Source: Chaetorhynchus papuensis (Eukaryota; Chordata; Aves; Passeriformes; Rhipiduridae). Taken from it: 64,000 nt of DNA. A program made the translations under genes and the position numbers. The stretch lies in assembly GCA_013396525.1 (NCBI GenBank), contig VWYX01001137.1, positions 181,263 through 245,262 on the forward strand, given 5' to 3'. Position 1 is the stretch's first letter; every line of letters starts with the position of its first letter. Shown one piece after another: positions 39,093 to 50,700 of this stretch. Below the pieces are notes generated by a model that had not been told where the DNA came from, searched no databases, and saw nothing but the letters and a program-made list of their open reading frames with translations.

Positions 39093-41181
39093 GCCAATTT
39101 CTTAATTCACAGACTATTTTATGTTCTGGTTTTCATTAATATGAAAGAATACCCTATTCACGAACTCCTGCTGAAATTACTTTCATATTTCCCTACCAAC
39201 GCCCCCCTTCCTTTCCTCTGGAAAATAACCATTCTTCATGAAAAGTTTAAAACCGTGCAGGAAGGCAGATTTCTGCTGTGCTCATTTGACTTGTCTGTAA
39301 AATTCATTTTAGAAGTGTAAGGACATGCCATGTAACAATACCTTCTGTCCTTTGTCATCACGACATCTCTTTCCAAAAACACACTTTAAGGTAGTGGATT
39401 ATGACTGCTCTGAAGAGGGCAGACTTTATAGGACTTTTGTCTTGGTGCTGTGGTGTTGCTGTTTAGGCAGACAGATTATTGTTACATAGGATTCGCATCC
39501 ATGCATTGAATGTTAAAATACCCATTTTACAGACAGTTTAACAGAGGTATTCAGGTGTTAAGTAATTTGTTGGAAGGCTTTGATGTAGCATCTATTGACA
39601 AAGGTAATTTTCTTGACTGGTTATGGAACAAGCCTGTGATGAAACAGTGGAATTGACTGGATTTGACTAATGACAAATGATGTCTCTTTAGTGACACTGA
39701 GAAATAACACAGCAAGCGGGTGCTCCTGGTGTTTGCCATACAGGATGTTCTGCTGCTTTTGGTCTCCCCATTTTCTTGACAGTTTGCTGTGGACCATTTC
39801 TGGTTTTTCATTTGCCAAGACAAATTTTCTCAAAATTGCAAGAAAAGAAATTAAGCTTGCAAGTGTTGAATTGTAGCAACATTCATTCTCTGGACTTGAT
39901 GAAAATTTCAGGACATTCATTCATATGTGCTTTCTGCACTCTCCAAGTGCGGAAAGCAGCACTTAACAAAGGAATATAAATTAGCATTTGTAGGAGTTGC
40001 AGCAAAAATTAAGGACATGCTGTTTAAGAGATGCTAAGTCAGAAGAAGGAAAAGAAACGTATATTCATGATGCTGTCCCTTTAATTAATCTACAAAAGGT
40101 AACATTTTTGTGCAGTCAGGAGAGATTTTTCTGGAGGAGAAGAAAGCTCTCTGTGAATGGTTCCCATTTCTCATTAATGCATGACAGAGCCTGAGTCTCC
40201 TTTGCATTGCTAGATGAGGGCCTTATCTTAAGCAGTCAGCAAGGCAGTGCTGATAATTTGAAAACATTTGTGTATACTGGGAAATTGACATATAGAAGCA
40301 TTACATTATAGCTTCAGAGGGAATTTATGGAGGCCATAAATATATTGGTTTAATTAGGGGCACAGTGCTAACTGCTGACACATTCTCCTCAAAGATTGTG
40401 CTTTCAGAGCACAATGACTAAATGTTTTTTTTCAAAACACAGGAAGCTTGAGGATGAAAATTAGGTTAGATAATTCAGTTGATGTTTTTGTGTGTTTGAA
40501 GTGTCGTCACAGTCCATGAAGTCTACAGGGCTGCTTGTGAGTGTGTATGCAGAATCACAGCCAGAGCTGAGAAAGAGCAAATCATGAATTGCTGCATAGA
40601 TTAAAAATTATAACAGTAAGAGATGTTATCTCAACGTGGCACACACTCTTTTAATAAAGCAGGGCAAATTGAGAAAAATGAGTTTTCAGGGAATTAGAAT
40701 GTTATTAAAAAACCAGTTATACTCTCTTGTTTCCCCTCCATTTATTTTTTCAAAATGGCTATTTAATGTGAAAATCAAGGACCTGAGAGTAGCCATGCAA
40801 TTACATCAGGCAGTGTGAACTATTTAACCTACTCAACATGACTTTATCTGTTTGCTGGGGCCTTTGCCAACACAAAGACTAGTTGCAAAATAGCTCCTTT
40901 CTTTCTGTGTTGTCTCTTTCTGCTTTCTCAGACCACTTGAGACAGCTACTCCTGCCTTTAGTGACCAGGCCTAATAAATCTAGTTTGTCTAATAAAAATA
41001 CACGGGCAGAAACACCGGATACACATCCCTCTAGGAATATGGAGAGAAGTTTGTCTGGTACTGAGTGGGAGACAGTCACAGAGTATTTTGTGGTTATTTT
41101 CTCAAGGGATCATCTTACCAGTGGCTTTCAGGGCTGGTTTTGGCAATGAGGTGGCTGCTGTAGTGGAGTCCTGTCCTCTCC

Positions 41182-41201
41182 TGTCCTGCAAAAGCAGGAC
41201 A
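41182..41201. repeat. 8-bp perfect hairpin, AAAA loop
   Basis: TGTCCTGC and GCAGGACA are exact reverse complements separated by AAAA. A direct repeat of CCTGTCCT lies just upstream. It may be fortuitous. Confidence 0.7.
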
Positions 41202-43835
41202 CCAAGGAAAGGAGACGTACTCTGTGATTCCAGTTACTTTCACCTCTGTATGTCTTTTCTGAGGTGTGTTGGCAGCTTTGACAAAGCTGTGAAATACAGT
41301 AGGTGAGAATTCTTGTTTTCAGGAGAATATATTGAGACACAAAAGATTTAAGTAACTTCCTGAGATAATACAGAAAGCCAGTAGCCAGAACTAGAAGGGG
41401 GACTGAATATTTTTATTATCTTGATGTCCTTCTTGCTGTTTTGGGAATGCTGTTCACAGAAAGTGAGAGGGGAAACATTTTAGTTTCTGTGCTGTGTTTA
41501 TGGTGGGTTTGGGTTTTTCACTTATGTTCACACCCCAAGAGGACTCCTTTTTATCTTTTAACAGTTAATTCTCATTCTTTTCTTTGGGCACCGAAGGAGG
41601 CATGTTATGAATGTTTTTGGCAATTCAAGGCAGGACAGGCACAAGTAATAGCTGCATTTTACTTTCTGTGATGTCATAGTCTGGGTCATTCAGGCTCCTA
41701 AATCCTGAAGAGCCTTGTTCAGAGCGTTTGCAGCCACAGCACATGAAAATAGCTGAGAGGACTCTTTTTCTTTATAGGTTTGCTGGATGAACTCTGAGTT
41801 ACTCAGCACTCTGCTGAGCTAGCTTATTGCAAGAAGTAGGAAAAGCCTTGCTGCCCATTGGAAGACCACAGCAGTCTGAGTAATGTCAGGTCTAACTTGG
41901 ACACATCACTGCACTGCTGCTGATTGTGTCTTCTTAAGCTGTTTCTCTCAAGGAACACCATCTTCTGAAACAATCTCCTGTGTGTTTGGGCTTTGTGCCT
42001 TGATCTCTTCTGGCCATCACACCATACTCTTCCCAGTTTTTACTGTTCAGGTGCTGATCTGCTCCTCAGCAGTACCAGTGAGAGAGTTCAAAGCAGTATG
42101 ACAGATGTGAACCCAGTGACTGTCCTGGTGGGAGGTATAGTCTTAAGACCGAGTAGGTTTGGGATTAGTTTTTCTCTTCCTGGGAATAGAAGTGCATTGT
42201 GTGTTTCATGGTCACCACATAAATCATGTCTCTTACATATGTAGCTGTGGAAAAAATCCCTGGGGAGCAGGTCCTGCAGAGACAAGGACAGTGTATAGTA
42301 AAACAGCTGTAAAAGGCAAATATTTCACTTGAGGCAATGCAAAGTGCACAATATGCAGAAGAAAACTCTGGAGGAGAATCTTTCTGAAGACTTGTACTTA
42401 CCCTTTTCATAGTGTGAAGGACATCAAAATGTATCGCTTTGTAGTATACCTGGAATTGGAGAGATGGGAGAAACAGTTGGAAAGAGAAATGAGCTCAAAT
42501 TAGCCTTGCATGCCAGTCCCTAACACTGCAGTGGTCTTTCTGTTCTATCCTATTTTACATGGAGTGCTAGCCAAAAATTTCATTATTTTTAATTTTGTTG
42601 AAAATCATGATTACAATCATATTTAGAGCTACCAAGAAACTGATTTTCAAGACAGTAAAGCAAATAGTTCGTTCATTTTTTCATTCTGATAAGCTAATGC
42701 ATGTCTTTTTTGCAGTAAACTTCAAAATGTCTTTCTGTCCTCTAACACTGAGACTTGAAGTGATAGAAAGGAATGGTGTAAAAGACGAGCGTTTGCCAGT
42801 GCTAGAGAAGCCAAGGACGTGCAAAGAAAACAGATTAATTTAGTGGCAAGCAGGCAGAGGCCATGAAGAACAGTTTTTACAGCAGATATCTTGCATAGCC
42901 AGCAAAAGGACTGGAGCGGGTGTGATCTACTGAGATAACCTCACATTTTAGTACCTAAACAACAGCAGCAGCATTTTGAATCCTTGCAGGCATTTCAAGG
43001 CCTTGTCAAGGAGGGGGGGGCAGCTGCAGAAGAGTTGTGAGAATCCATTCAGCTGGAAATGTGCTGTTAAAAGTTGGTGCTTCATTAGATATGAAGGGTA
43101 CTGAAGGAGTGAGGAAACAAAACTGTTAATATGAAAAGCTAATAATCGAGTTTATGTAATTAAAAATGTCTGATTCAAGCTGAGAGCTGGGAGGCAAATT
43201 AGTTACTGTTTAAAAAGTTTAAGGATAAAGATCATGTTGAATCACTTCTATCACCGTATTTAAAGTTAAGTTTTGGCATTTTAAAAGGCAAAGCGAGCCA
43301 TATGTGATATGAACACGGGCTCTGTTACAGTATATCCTTTTTCCATGGCTTGTTTTCAAGAAGCTAGAATTGAGTACTTGTCAAGGACAGGGAAACACAA
43401 AAAAGAAGCATTGATTCAAATCAGAAATTACTCAGATTTTGGCATTACAATTTCATTAAGATTTGGAGTTTGATTTCAAAAGTGCAGAGTACCAGTAGAT
43501 TTTTGACTTTGAAGGAATTCTCTTAAATCCACTTTTGCAGTCATAGGAGCCCTAATGGAATTTTAATGCACGAGGGGTATACCTGGGTGTTAGGATTTCC
43601 ATGAATTTCTAAGGAATGTTGAATTATGAAACAGGCTTTAGGAAATCTCCCTATCATTGCTGCAGCCCCCACTCTTTATTAGCACTGACCAGTTTCCACC
43701 CTCTTGTCTTCTTTCCTTTTGTGATCTGATGCGCTAATAAAGAGTGGTCTCTGGGTATGCTGGGACAGCAAGTGATTTACTCTTTTTCCAAATTTAAAAA
43801 GAGATGTCTCTCCTCTAAAGGCTTGGGTAGTTGTA

Positions 43836-43909
43836 TAGAAACTGCAGTTCATGCACAGTAAAATGTGAAAGCTGCAGTTTCTACAGGAACTGCAGTCCTG
43901 TGCAATGAA
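43836..43909. repeat. Nested inverted repeats around three CTGCAG sites
   Basis: TAGAAACTGCAG (43836-43847) is the exact reverse complement of CTGCAGTTTCTA (43872-43883), with a 24-nt loop. A second, overlapping pairing joins TTCATGCACAG (about 43848-43858) with CTGTGCAATGAA (about 43898-43909), one bulge apart. Between them, CAGGAACTGCAGTCCTG is itself nearly palindromic. The two pairings share sequence and would be mutually exclusive folds. Confidence 0.8.
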
Positions 43910-44095
43910 AAATGAAGATATCCTGTGTTACTGACTAACTTGTCTTACTGCTGGTACTGTCCTGTGTGATCAGGATTTAATCCAGCAAAGCTTGCAAAAA
44001 CATGCCAGGGTTTAAACACACTAGTACTGTTGCCAGGCATGTGCTTAAATACTTTGTTGTCCTAACCCCTCGATTTCTCTGAAATATGACATTAA

Positions 44096-44116
44096 ATATA
44101 TATATGTGTGTGTGTA
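44096..44116. repeat. (TA)n(TG)n compound microsatellite next to an N
   Basis: An alternating TATATA then TGTGTG tract, followed by a single undetermined base at 44117, a usual sign of uncertain microsatellite length. Confidence 0.85.
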
Positions 44117-45821
44117 NTATAAAAGAATGATCATAGATTAAGTGAAATGAAGAGCAAATGAGACAGAGAATAAAAATTGATGCTGATGAACTTCAGTGTC
44201 TCTTTCTGCTTTGAAAGTCATTGGAGGTGCATAAACCCATAGTTTCTTTATAGAAGTGTGTTGCATGCTGAGCAATATACTTGATCTAATTCCTGTTAGA
44301 TTAGAGGGACCTGTTGGTGTATGTGAAAGTCTAGTGTAGCATATGGGATATTGTTCTATAGTTTCAGCTACATTTACTAATGTACTATTTTTAGTTCACT
44401 TGTTTTTTAACAAAACCTTGTGTTATTGGTATACTCATTCTGTATCCATTGGCATTCACTTACTCAGACTGCACATAACCTTGAATAAGAGACAGTATTG
44501 TTGAGAAGTTTGTCTTAGAACTGGATCTGAAACAATAAAAACTTCAAAAGAAATGGTTTATTCACTAATAGAGCCTCAAGATGTTTTAACTAAACCCTGT
44601 TAGGGCCATAACCTGGAAAAAAAACCCCTGAGGTACGAAGAGGAGTATGAGCAGGAAAAAAAAATGAAGCTTTTGGTCAAGACATTTTGTTGCTGTCCTG
44701 ATTAGAACAGATTTGTTTCCAAGAAGTCTGGGCTGCTTTTCCTGCTGAAGGGAGTTGAGCAGAGGAATTTCTACCGTGGACACTCCCATAGCAGTGGCAG
44801 CACCTGCCCAAACAAGCAGGTCTTCGCTGCAAAACCCCAGGCATTTAGAAACTCTTGCAGGTGTTTGTACAGCTTAAGTTTTACTTCGCTCAGGTTTTCC
44901 ATACTATGGTAAATTAATTTAGTTGGAGTGCCTACCAGCAAACTGAGTCATAATGCTTACACAAAGACATTTGCAGAGACAGGGTGTTTGGTGATTTGTT
45001 CGTTGAGCTTTGCGTTCGTAATTTACATTTGCTGGAGGGAAGAGGAGACAAGACTGAGCACGCTCCCTTCCCGCAGCAAACCCTTGGCTTGTTGCGGGCA
45101 GGCAGCTCGCAGTGCGCTTGCTCCCTGGGATTGCAGCAGTGACAAAGCACAACTGAAAGTGCTTAGCAGCAAATTACTAACTGAGGTGGTTTGACTTCAC
45201 TAGCTTTTCCTCAGTCTAAAGCTTTGACTGCCATTTGGTTTAGATTGCAATCGAGAATTGTTATTGCTCACAGCAATACCGCGGTGTTAAGAGGCACCAA
45301 GGTTTCTGGACTTGTGGGTCTCATTTACGAGATGTTTGGTTTATGTTTCTTTTGTACCTTTGCTACTGCCTTTCTCTTTGTGGGTTTTGTGCAGCTGGTT
45401 GGGGTTTTTTATGGTTTTGCTGATGGTATTTTATTCCAGGTATTTTATCCACCTCCAGGATGAAGTCTGGCTCAACACTTCTTACCTTGAGGATTCCAGT
45501 ATACAGTCTGCTCTGTCTTCCTCTTACTACAAATTTCCCAGCTGTCAACATTTTCTTTGTCAATTCCAGTCTTGTGCTTTGTTATGTCATTGCCCATAAT
45601 ACTTAATTTTTCTTTGTGGTTTTCGGTTGGTTGGTTTTTGTCTGTTTCTGTTCAAGGCACACACTTACTGTGAAGATTATTGGGAAGACTTCGTTATATG
45701 AAGTAGGAGTCATGATGAAGCCCCAGGTTTCTGCAGCATGACAGTAACAGGTGGCCTTTATATTGACCTTAAATTCAGTGGGTTTAGTGTGGAGCTTGCT
45801 CTCTCTAGCTGCCCTTCAATG

Positions 45822-46407
45822 TGTTGTGGTTTAACCCCAGCTGGCAACTAAACCCAGCACAGCCACTCATTCCCCTGCCCTGGTTAGATGGGGGATCCAA
45901 ATCAGAGGAGTAAAAGTGAAAAGACTCATGGGTTGAGATAAAGACAGTTTAATAGGTAAAGCATAAGCTGTGCACACAAGCAAAGCCAAACAAGGAATTA
46001 ATTCTTTCACTGCTTCCCATGGGCAGGCAGGTGTTTAGCCAGGAAAGCAGGGCTCCATCATGTGTAACAGTGATTTGAGAAGGCAAATGCCATCACTCCT
46101 AGTGTCCCCATCCTCTTCCTCCTTCTTCCCCCAGCTCATCATGTTGAGCATGATGCCATATGGTGTGGTATATCCCTTGGATCTGTTGAGGTTAGCTGTC
46201 CCAGCCGTGTCCCCTTCCAGTTTCTTATGCATTCCCAGTGTGTTTGCTGGTGAGATACAGAAAAGCCCTTGACTCTGTGTAAGCACAGCTCAGCAATACC
46301 AAAAATGTCCCTGAGTTATCAACACTGTCTCCAGCACAAATCCAAAACAGAGCCCTACACTAGCCACTGTGAAGAAAATTAACTCTACCCCAGCCAAAAC
46401 CAGCACA
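45822..46407 (-). repeat. Full-length LTR (3' LTR of the element)
   Basis: About 586 bp, starting TGTTGTGG and ending CAGCACA on the plus strand, so it has TG...CA termini in either orientation. It includes 'gggttgagataaagacagtt', typical of this avian LTR group. The inner edge at 46407 is followed by 'ttctccactctgtcc', which on the - strand is a weak purine-rich tract as expected before a 3' LTR. Confidence 0.8.
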
Positions 46408-46839
46408 TTCTCCACTCTGTCCATTACCATTTACGTCATTCTCAGGTGTCGCGCTATCCCACACATCCTCATTATTTGCCACCCCTTCTCATCCTTTGAT
46501 ACAATACACAGATATTATTCCCCTAGCCTATGGACTATCCCTGTAAAATGTCCATAAATGTCCACTGTGTTTACTCAGGACAGGAGAGGTGGTGTGGTGT
46601 GTGGGATTATCGGGCACCAAAGCCAGTTCAGATCAGTTTGCTGCTGCCCTTGGAACTGCTTTTTGTAAGACTTGTCCTCCGCTGCTTTGTGTGGTTCCTG
46701 CCATAGTCATTCCTCTGACATGCAACCCAAATCATGGGTTGCAATGATTTAAACCTCTGTCCATTACATTCTCTGCCCCTTGTCCCTTTGAGCCAGATCA
46801 TTGAACATTTCAGTGGAACTCCTTCCCTTGCTCCTAGCC

Positions 46840-47240
46840 TGGCTAGGACTTATCCACAGAGTGCAGTCCCTTATGGCTGTGCCGGCTCCAAGTGGAGCCT
46901 TTATCTCTGAGCCACGGTCACTTTAGGGGTATAGCTGCCGTGGCATGGGCCTATCCACAGTCTCAGTTGCTCTGAGGTGCACCTGCTCCAGTGTGGCCTT
47001 ACCCACAGACACAGCCCCTTCAGGGATAAACCTGCTCCATCATAGCCTTACCCATGGCTGCAGTCTTTCCAGGGGAATACCTGCTCTCTTGTGGGATTAT
47101 CCATGGCCATATGCTTTCAGGTGCTCCAGCATGGATTTACCCACAGCCACTGATGCTCCAGTATCCACCTGCTGCAGCACACACTTCTCCCTGGGCCTCA
47201 GTCCCTCCGGGGGCGTTCCTGCTGCTGCACTGACGGAACC
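46840..47240. repeat. Degraded minisatellite, unit about 48 bp
   Basis: About eight imperfect units follow one another. Each carries a version of 'cttaYccacag', then 'cacagYcccttYagg', then 'cacctgctccagYgtgg'. Unit starts lie near 46849, 46897, 46948, 46996, 47044, 47093, 47130 and 47178, with indels in the later units. The array is internal to the LTR element. Confidence 0.75.
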
Positions 47241-47629
47241 ATGGCCACAGGCGCTCCGAGATGTGCCCGCTCCCACGTGGCCTCACCCACCGGCCGGGTC
47301 CCTCTGACTGAAGTTCACAGGAGTCCCAGGCAGCCCAGGCACAGCACAGACACACAGCGAGTCCCTGGCCAGCTGCCAGCCCCGGCACACGGGCGCTGCT
47401 GTTATCACGGTGTTCCCAGGCACAGCACAGGGAGGTGATAAAGCAGCACAGCAGCAGCGAGAGCAGAAACCAGCCACTAATGAGCACTAGACTCTAATGT
47501 ACAGTCAGGCAAGCAGGGCTCCTGACAAGCAGCTGCCAATTAATAGCTAATCAGCAATTACAGCTATAAATTCAATCTAGCACATTCCAATCAAATCTTG
47601 TTTGTTGTTGTTATCTTGAACCCTGCAAG

Positions 47630-47646
47630 ACCCATGTTGGGCACCA
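47630..47646 (-). other. tRNA-Lys-type primer binding site
   Basis: The - strand reads TGGTGCCCAACATGGGT. The canonical lysine site begins TGGCGCCCAACGTGGG. Both internal differences are CpG-to-TpG/CpA changes, the expected decay of a methylated insertion. It lies 8 bases inside the LTR edge at 47655. Confidence 0.8.
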
Positions 47647-47654
47647 GAAAGGAC

Positions 47655-47741
47655 TGTTGTGGCTTAACCCAAGCTGGCAATTAGGCCCCACACAGCCACT
47701 CATTCACTCTCCTACAGTGGGATGGTGAAGAGAATCGGAAG
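47655..47741 (-). repeat. Truncated LTR (5' LTR of the element)
   Basis: About 87 bp matching the outer end of the left LTR (shared 'cacagccactcattc'). The match then stops near 'gagaatcggaag'. About seven differences in the first 50 bases against the left LTR suggest an old insertion. Some 500 bp of LTR is missing at this end. Confidence 0.75.
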
Positions 47742-50700
47742 CAGTACAGGTGAGGCATTACTCCCTTAATCTCCTAGTTTTGCCGAGTTCATCAGGACAT
47801 TCCTGTAACTTATGGTCAACTCTTGTGCTGCTGGATTGCCTGCATAAGTTCAGTGCTAATAGCAAAGGGGCAGGGTTTTGAGTGGACCTCCAAATAAAAG
47901 TAGTTATGCATTGCTGAGGCCTCTGTTTTGCTTCATGTGTGTTTGAAAGACAAGTTATAAAAATTCAAAGCATGCTGGCATTTTTAATGCCATAATTTGA
48001 TTACCTCTGACTGCAGTACTCCTTTAATAGTAAAACATGGCCCTTAGTGGATAGGGGGAATAGGAAGGTGTGGGGGGGAGTGCAAAGCTGTACAGGCTTT
48101 GCTGGAATGAAGTGCATGTGCTACATGTACACACAGCGTCACGGAAAAACTGTGTGTGGCTCTTGGAGTGCAAGACTGCCCTGCACTTGGGCTTCATTTG
48201 CTTCTGCAAGGGTAGCTCTGTGCATGCATCTTAAAGTCAAGTGTGACCCAATCTGGTGGCAAAAGAGGCTGAAGTTTCAAATGGAACCTGGGAAGAAGTC
48301 TGTTGTAGTTGGTGCTTCAGGAGCAACTTCAGGAATAAGCAAGAAGAAAATGTTACATGAGAGAATAATTTGTAATGCTTTACTGCAGCACTCTTAATTC
48401 TCCAGTGAATAGTTGTGGATAATGATTGCAGATTATTTGCTTGGAGCAGTGGTGGTAGCTTTCTTTGCAGATTCCTCTGGCCTGAGTTATCTGTAGTGAC
48501 TGAAGGATGGATTTTTGCTGAGGTTCAAATGCTTTGTTTGTAAGCAGCATGTAAGTGTCATGATTATTTTTTCTCTGCAGACATTCGTGGTACTGAGTTT
48601 GTTCATCATTCAGCAATTGGCCTTTTGTTTGGAAAGGACCCTCGTTCAGTCTGTGATGGGATAGCCGCATATTGCATAACAACTCGGCAAGGCAAAGCAA
48701 AATTGTGCCTCACCATCCTGTGCTAGTCTGAAAGGGGGGCGATGCCCCTGGGCTGGAGGGAGCAGCAGTCAGGCCCAGGGACTGCACAAGCTGACCTTAC
48801 CAGGAGCCTGCTGTGGCCCTGGGGGAGGGTTCTGGCCTCCACTGTCCTCTTCTGGGGAAAAGCTCTGCTTCTCCTGCTTTGAACAAAGAAAGGAGCATTT
48901 TACAGCTGCTTGATGGATGTTCAGAATTAAGATTTGTTACTCTTTAGATTTAAGAATCACAGAAAGTTTTTTTAGGTGCTTTTCTTCTGTTTGGCCTGTG
49001 TGCCAGGGCAAACCCCACCTTCTAGCCCAATTGTTGGTCATGTGGCAGGAGCCCACTTGTGCCTTTTCAGCAGAACGGCTGAGCTTTGCAAAAACTGGCT
49101 GGAGCTCTGCAGCTGGGCTGGAGCCTGGCCCAACAGCGGGAGCTGTTAATGGTGTGATTGAAGCCTTTAATTTAACCCCTTAGCAGCAGTTGTGCTGAGT
49201 GGTGTTGGAGCTGTCAGATGTCACTGTCGCACCATTACCCTGCAAAGCAAAGTGTCCAGCAGTAATCCCAGAGCAAGGTTCCTATTTGCTGCACCACCAG
49301 CTGGGGCTGTTCCTGTTAACTACTCCATCTATGGCATATGAACTTCTATCCCAGTCTTACTTTAAATGTAAACAGAACATGAAAAATATTTCTATTAATA
49401 GTTGTCTAGATAAAAATTTTTGTCATGAGTGTGTAGGAGGCAATAATTACTTCTTAATCGTCTCAAATAGGGATATTGTGAATCTTCTGTGTAAATAACC
49501 AAATTGTGCCAGGTGGTCTAATGGCATTCAATAATATTTTTTCCCTCTGATGGGAACAATTTTCCATGTTGACTTTGCGCCTAAAAAATGTGTCAGAGTT
49601 GATTTGAAATTGAGTTCTGTCATAATCATCATGTGATGACCAGGGATGAAGATTTAAGTAAGGTTCTGGCCCAAATCATCCATCAAATGTAGGCTTCAAT
49701 TTCAAAGGTAAAGAGAGAACAGCTAATTTAAAAGTTTTCTTATCAAAGGTAGTTTTTATAGCAGGAAGAATGTATAAGCACAGACTAGCAATTTGTGGTC
49801 TAGTCCTTTTTTTGCATTAATGTGATTAATTTGTTTTCAGTTCTTTTGTTCAAGAAACTAATTTTTCCTCTCACTTTGTAGGAGCCTTTGAAGTTAGCAT
49901 CCAACTGCCAACCTTTTTCTCTCTCCCCTCACCCCCTCACATTCCTGGAGTGTGTTTATGCAGGTTGAGAGCAAGAAGTGCAGTGCCCAGCTCTAGGGAA
50001 TGAATTCATACTATCAGCCTTAATTTTTGTGTGTTAAGTTTCACAAATCAACCTAAGAAACAGAACCAGTTTGATTTCAAGTTAAACATTTATTCTGTTT
50101 TTTTAGATGGTTGTAAAAGTCATGTTTTAAAAATGTGTATCTGTAATAAAACCTTTCCCAGTATGACCAGTTCCTTTCCTGCTTCAAGTGCCTTCTTAAA
50201 AAGGATCCTGAAATAAACTGTTGCTCTAGAGGGAGTTCATTGTAATAAAGAAATGTTATTAGAGAGTTAGTTCCCAGTATGCTGACACAAGTTTGTCTGA
50301 CAGATTTTTTTTTTCAAAACCTTTTCTCATTTGTATTCCTGCTATTTCCATTGCCAAAGTGGCTGAAATGGGGGTCAGACCCCACCAGCCCTCCATGTTT
50401 ATAAAGTTGTGAAATACACAGCGTATCTCATGTTGTTACAGCTTTTTGACTGTGGTCCTCTCATGAAATAATGAACATAGAAATCACTAGGGGGGAACTG
50501 AACTGAATTTAGAAAATTAAAGTGATAGCACAAATCAGCAGAAAGGGCCTACCCACTCTAAATCTCAGAGAATGGATGGCTTGAAAGCTTGGGCTTAAAG
50601 GCTTACTGCCAACAAAGACCTGAGTTCAGGATGTCTGCTTTTTTAACCTCTGAAAGAGGAAAAAAGAGGTACAGTGTTACTGTCAGTTGGAAAGCAAGAA

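Larger units (their letters stand above)
32733..45821. other. SASH1 intronic unique DNA, 13 kb
   Basis: No exon or RNA gene was recognised. It contains an AT-rich low-complexity tract near 38995-39092, a short hairpin at 41182-41201, nested palindromes at 43836-43909, and a (TA)n(TG)n tract at 44096-44116. The 172-codon - strand ORF at 33402-33920 has no recognisable domain and no splice or promoter context. Confidence 0.5.
46408..47654 (-). other. LTR-element internal region, non-coding
   Basis: It contains no retroviral protein domains in any frame. The segment 46408-46840 is unique-looking element sequence (including 'cattctctgccccttgtccc'). 46840-47240 is the tandem array. 47240-47629 is GC-richer sequence running to the primer site. 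The reading frames at 46945-47307 (+) and 47137-47487 (-) are by-products of the array. Confidence 0.7.
45822..47741 (-). mobile_element. Non-autonomous endogenous LTR element with truncated right LTR
   Basis: Two direct copies of an LTR end (TGTTGTGG followed by TTAACCC, at 45822 and 47655) flank a 1.25-kb internal region. Next to the right copy, the - strand reads TGGTGCCCAACATGGGT (47646 to 47630), a tRNA-Lys primer binding site. This places the right copy as the 5' LTR and the element on the - strand. No gag, pro, pol or env reading frame is present, so it needed another element's proteins. The interior is mostly a degraded tandem array. I recognise this LTR type as common in songbird genomes but cannot assign the exact family. 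The right LTR is cut to about 87 bp, so no target-site duplication can be checked. Confidence 0.85.

Noticed and set aside
46945..47307. 120-codon + strand ORF with repeated Cys/Ser/His-rich motifs
   Set aside because: The repeats come from the 48-bp minisatellite inside the LTR element. There is no retroviral or cellular protein resemblance.
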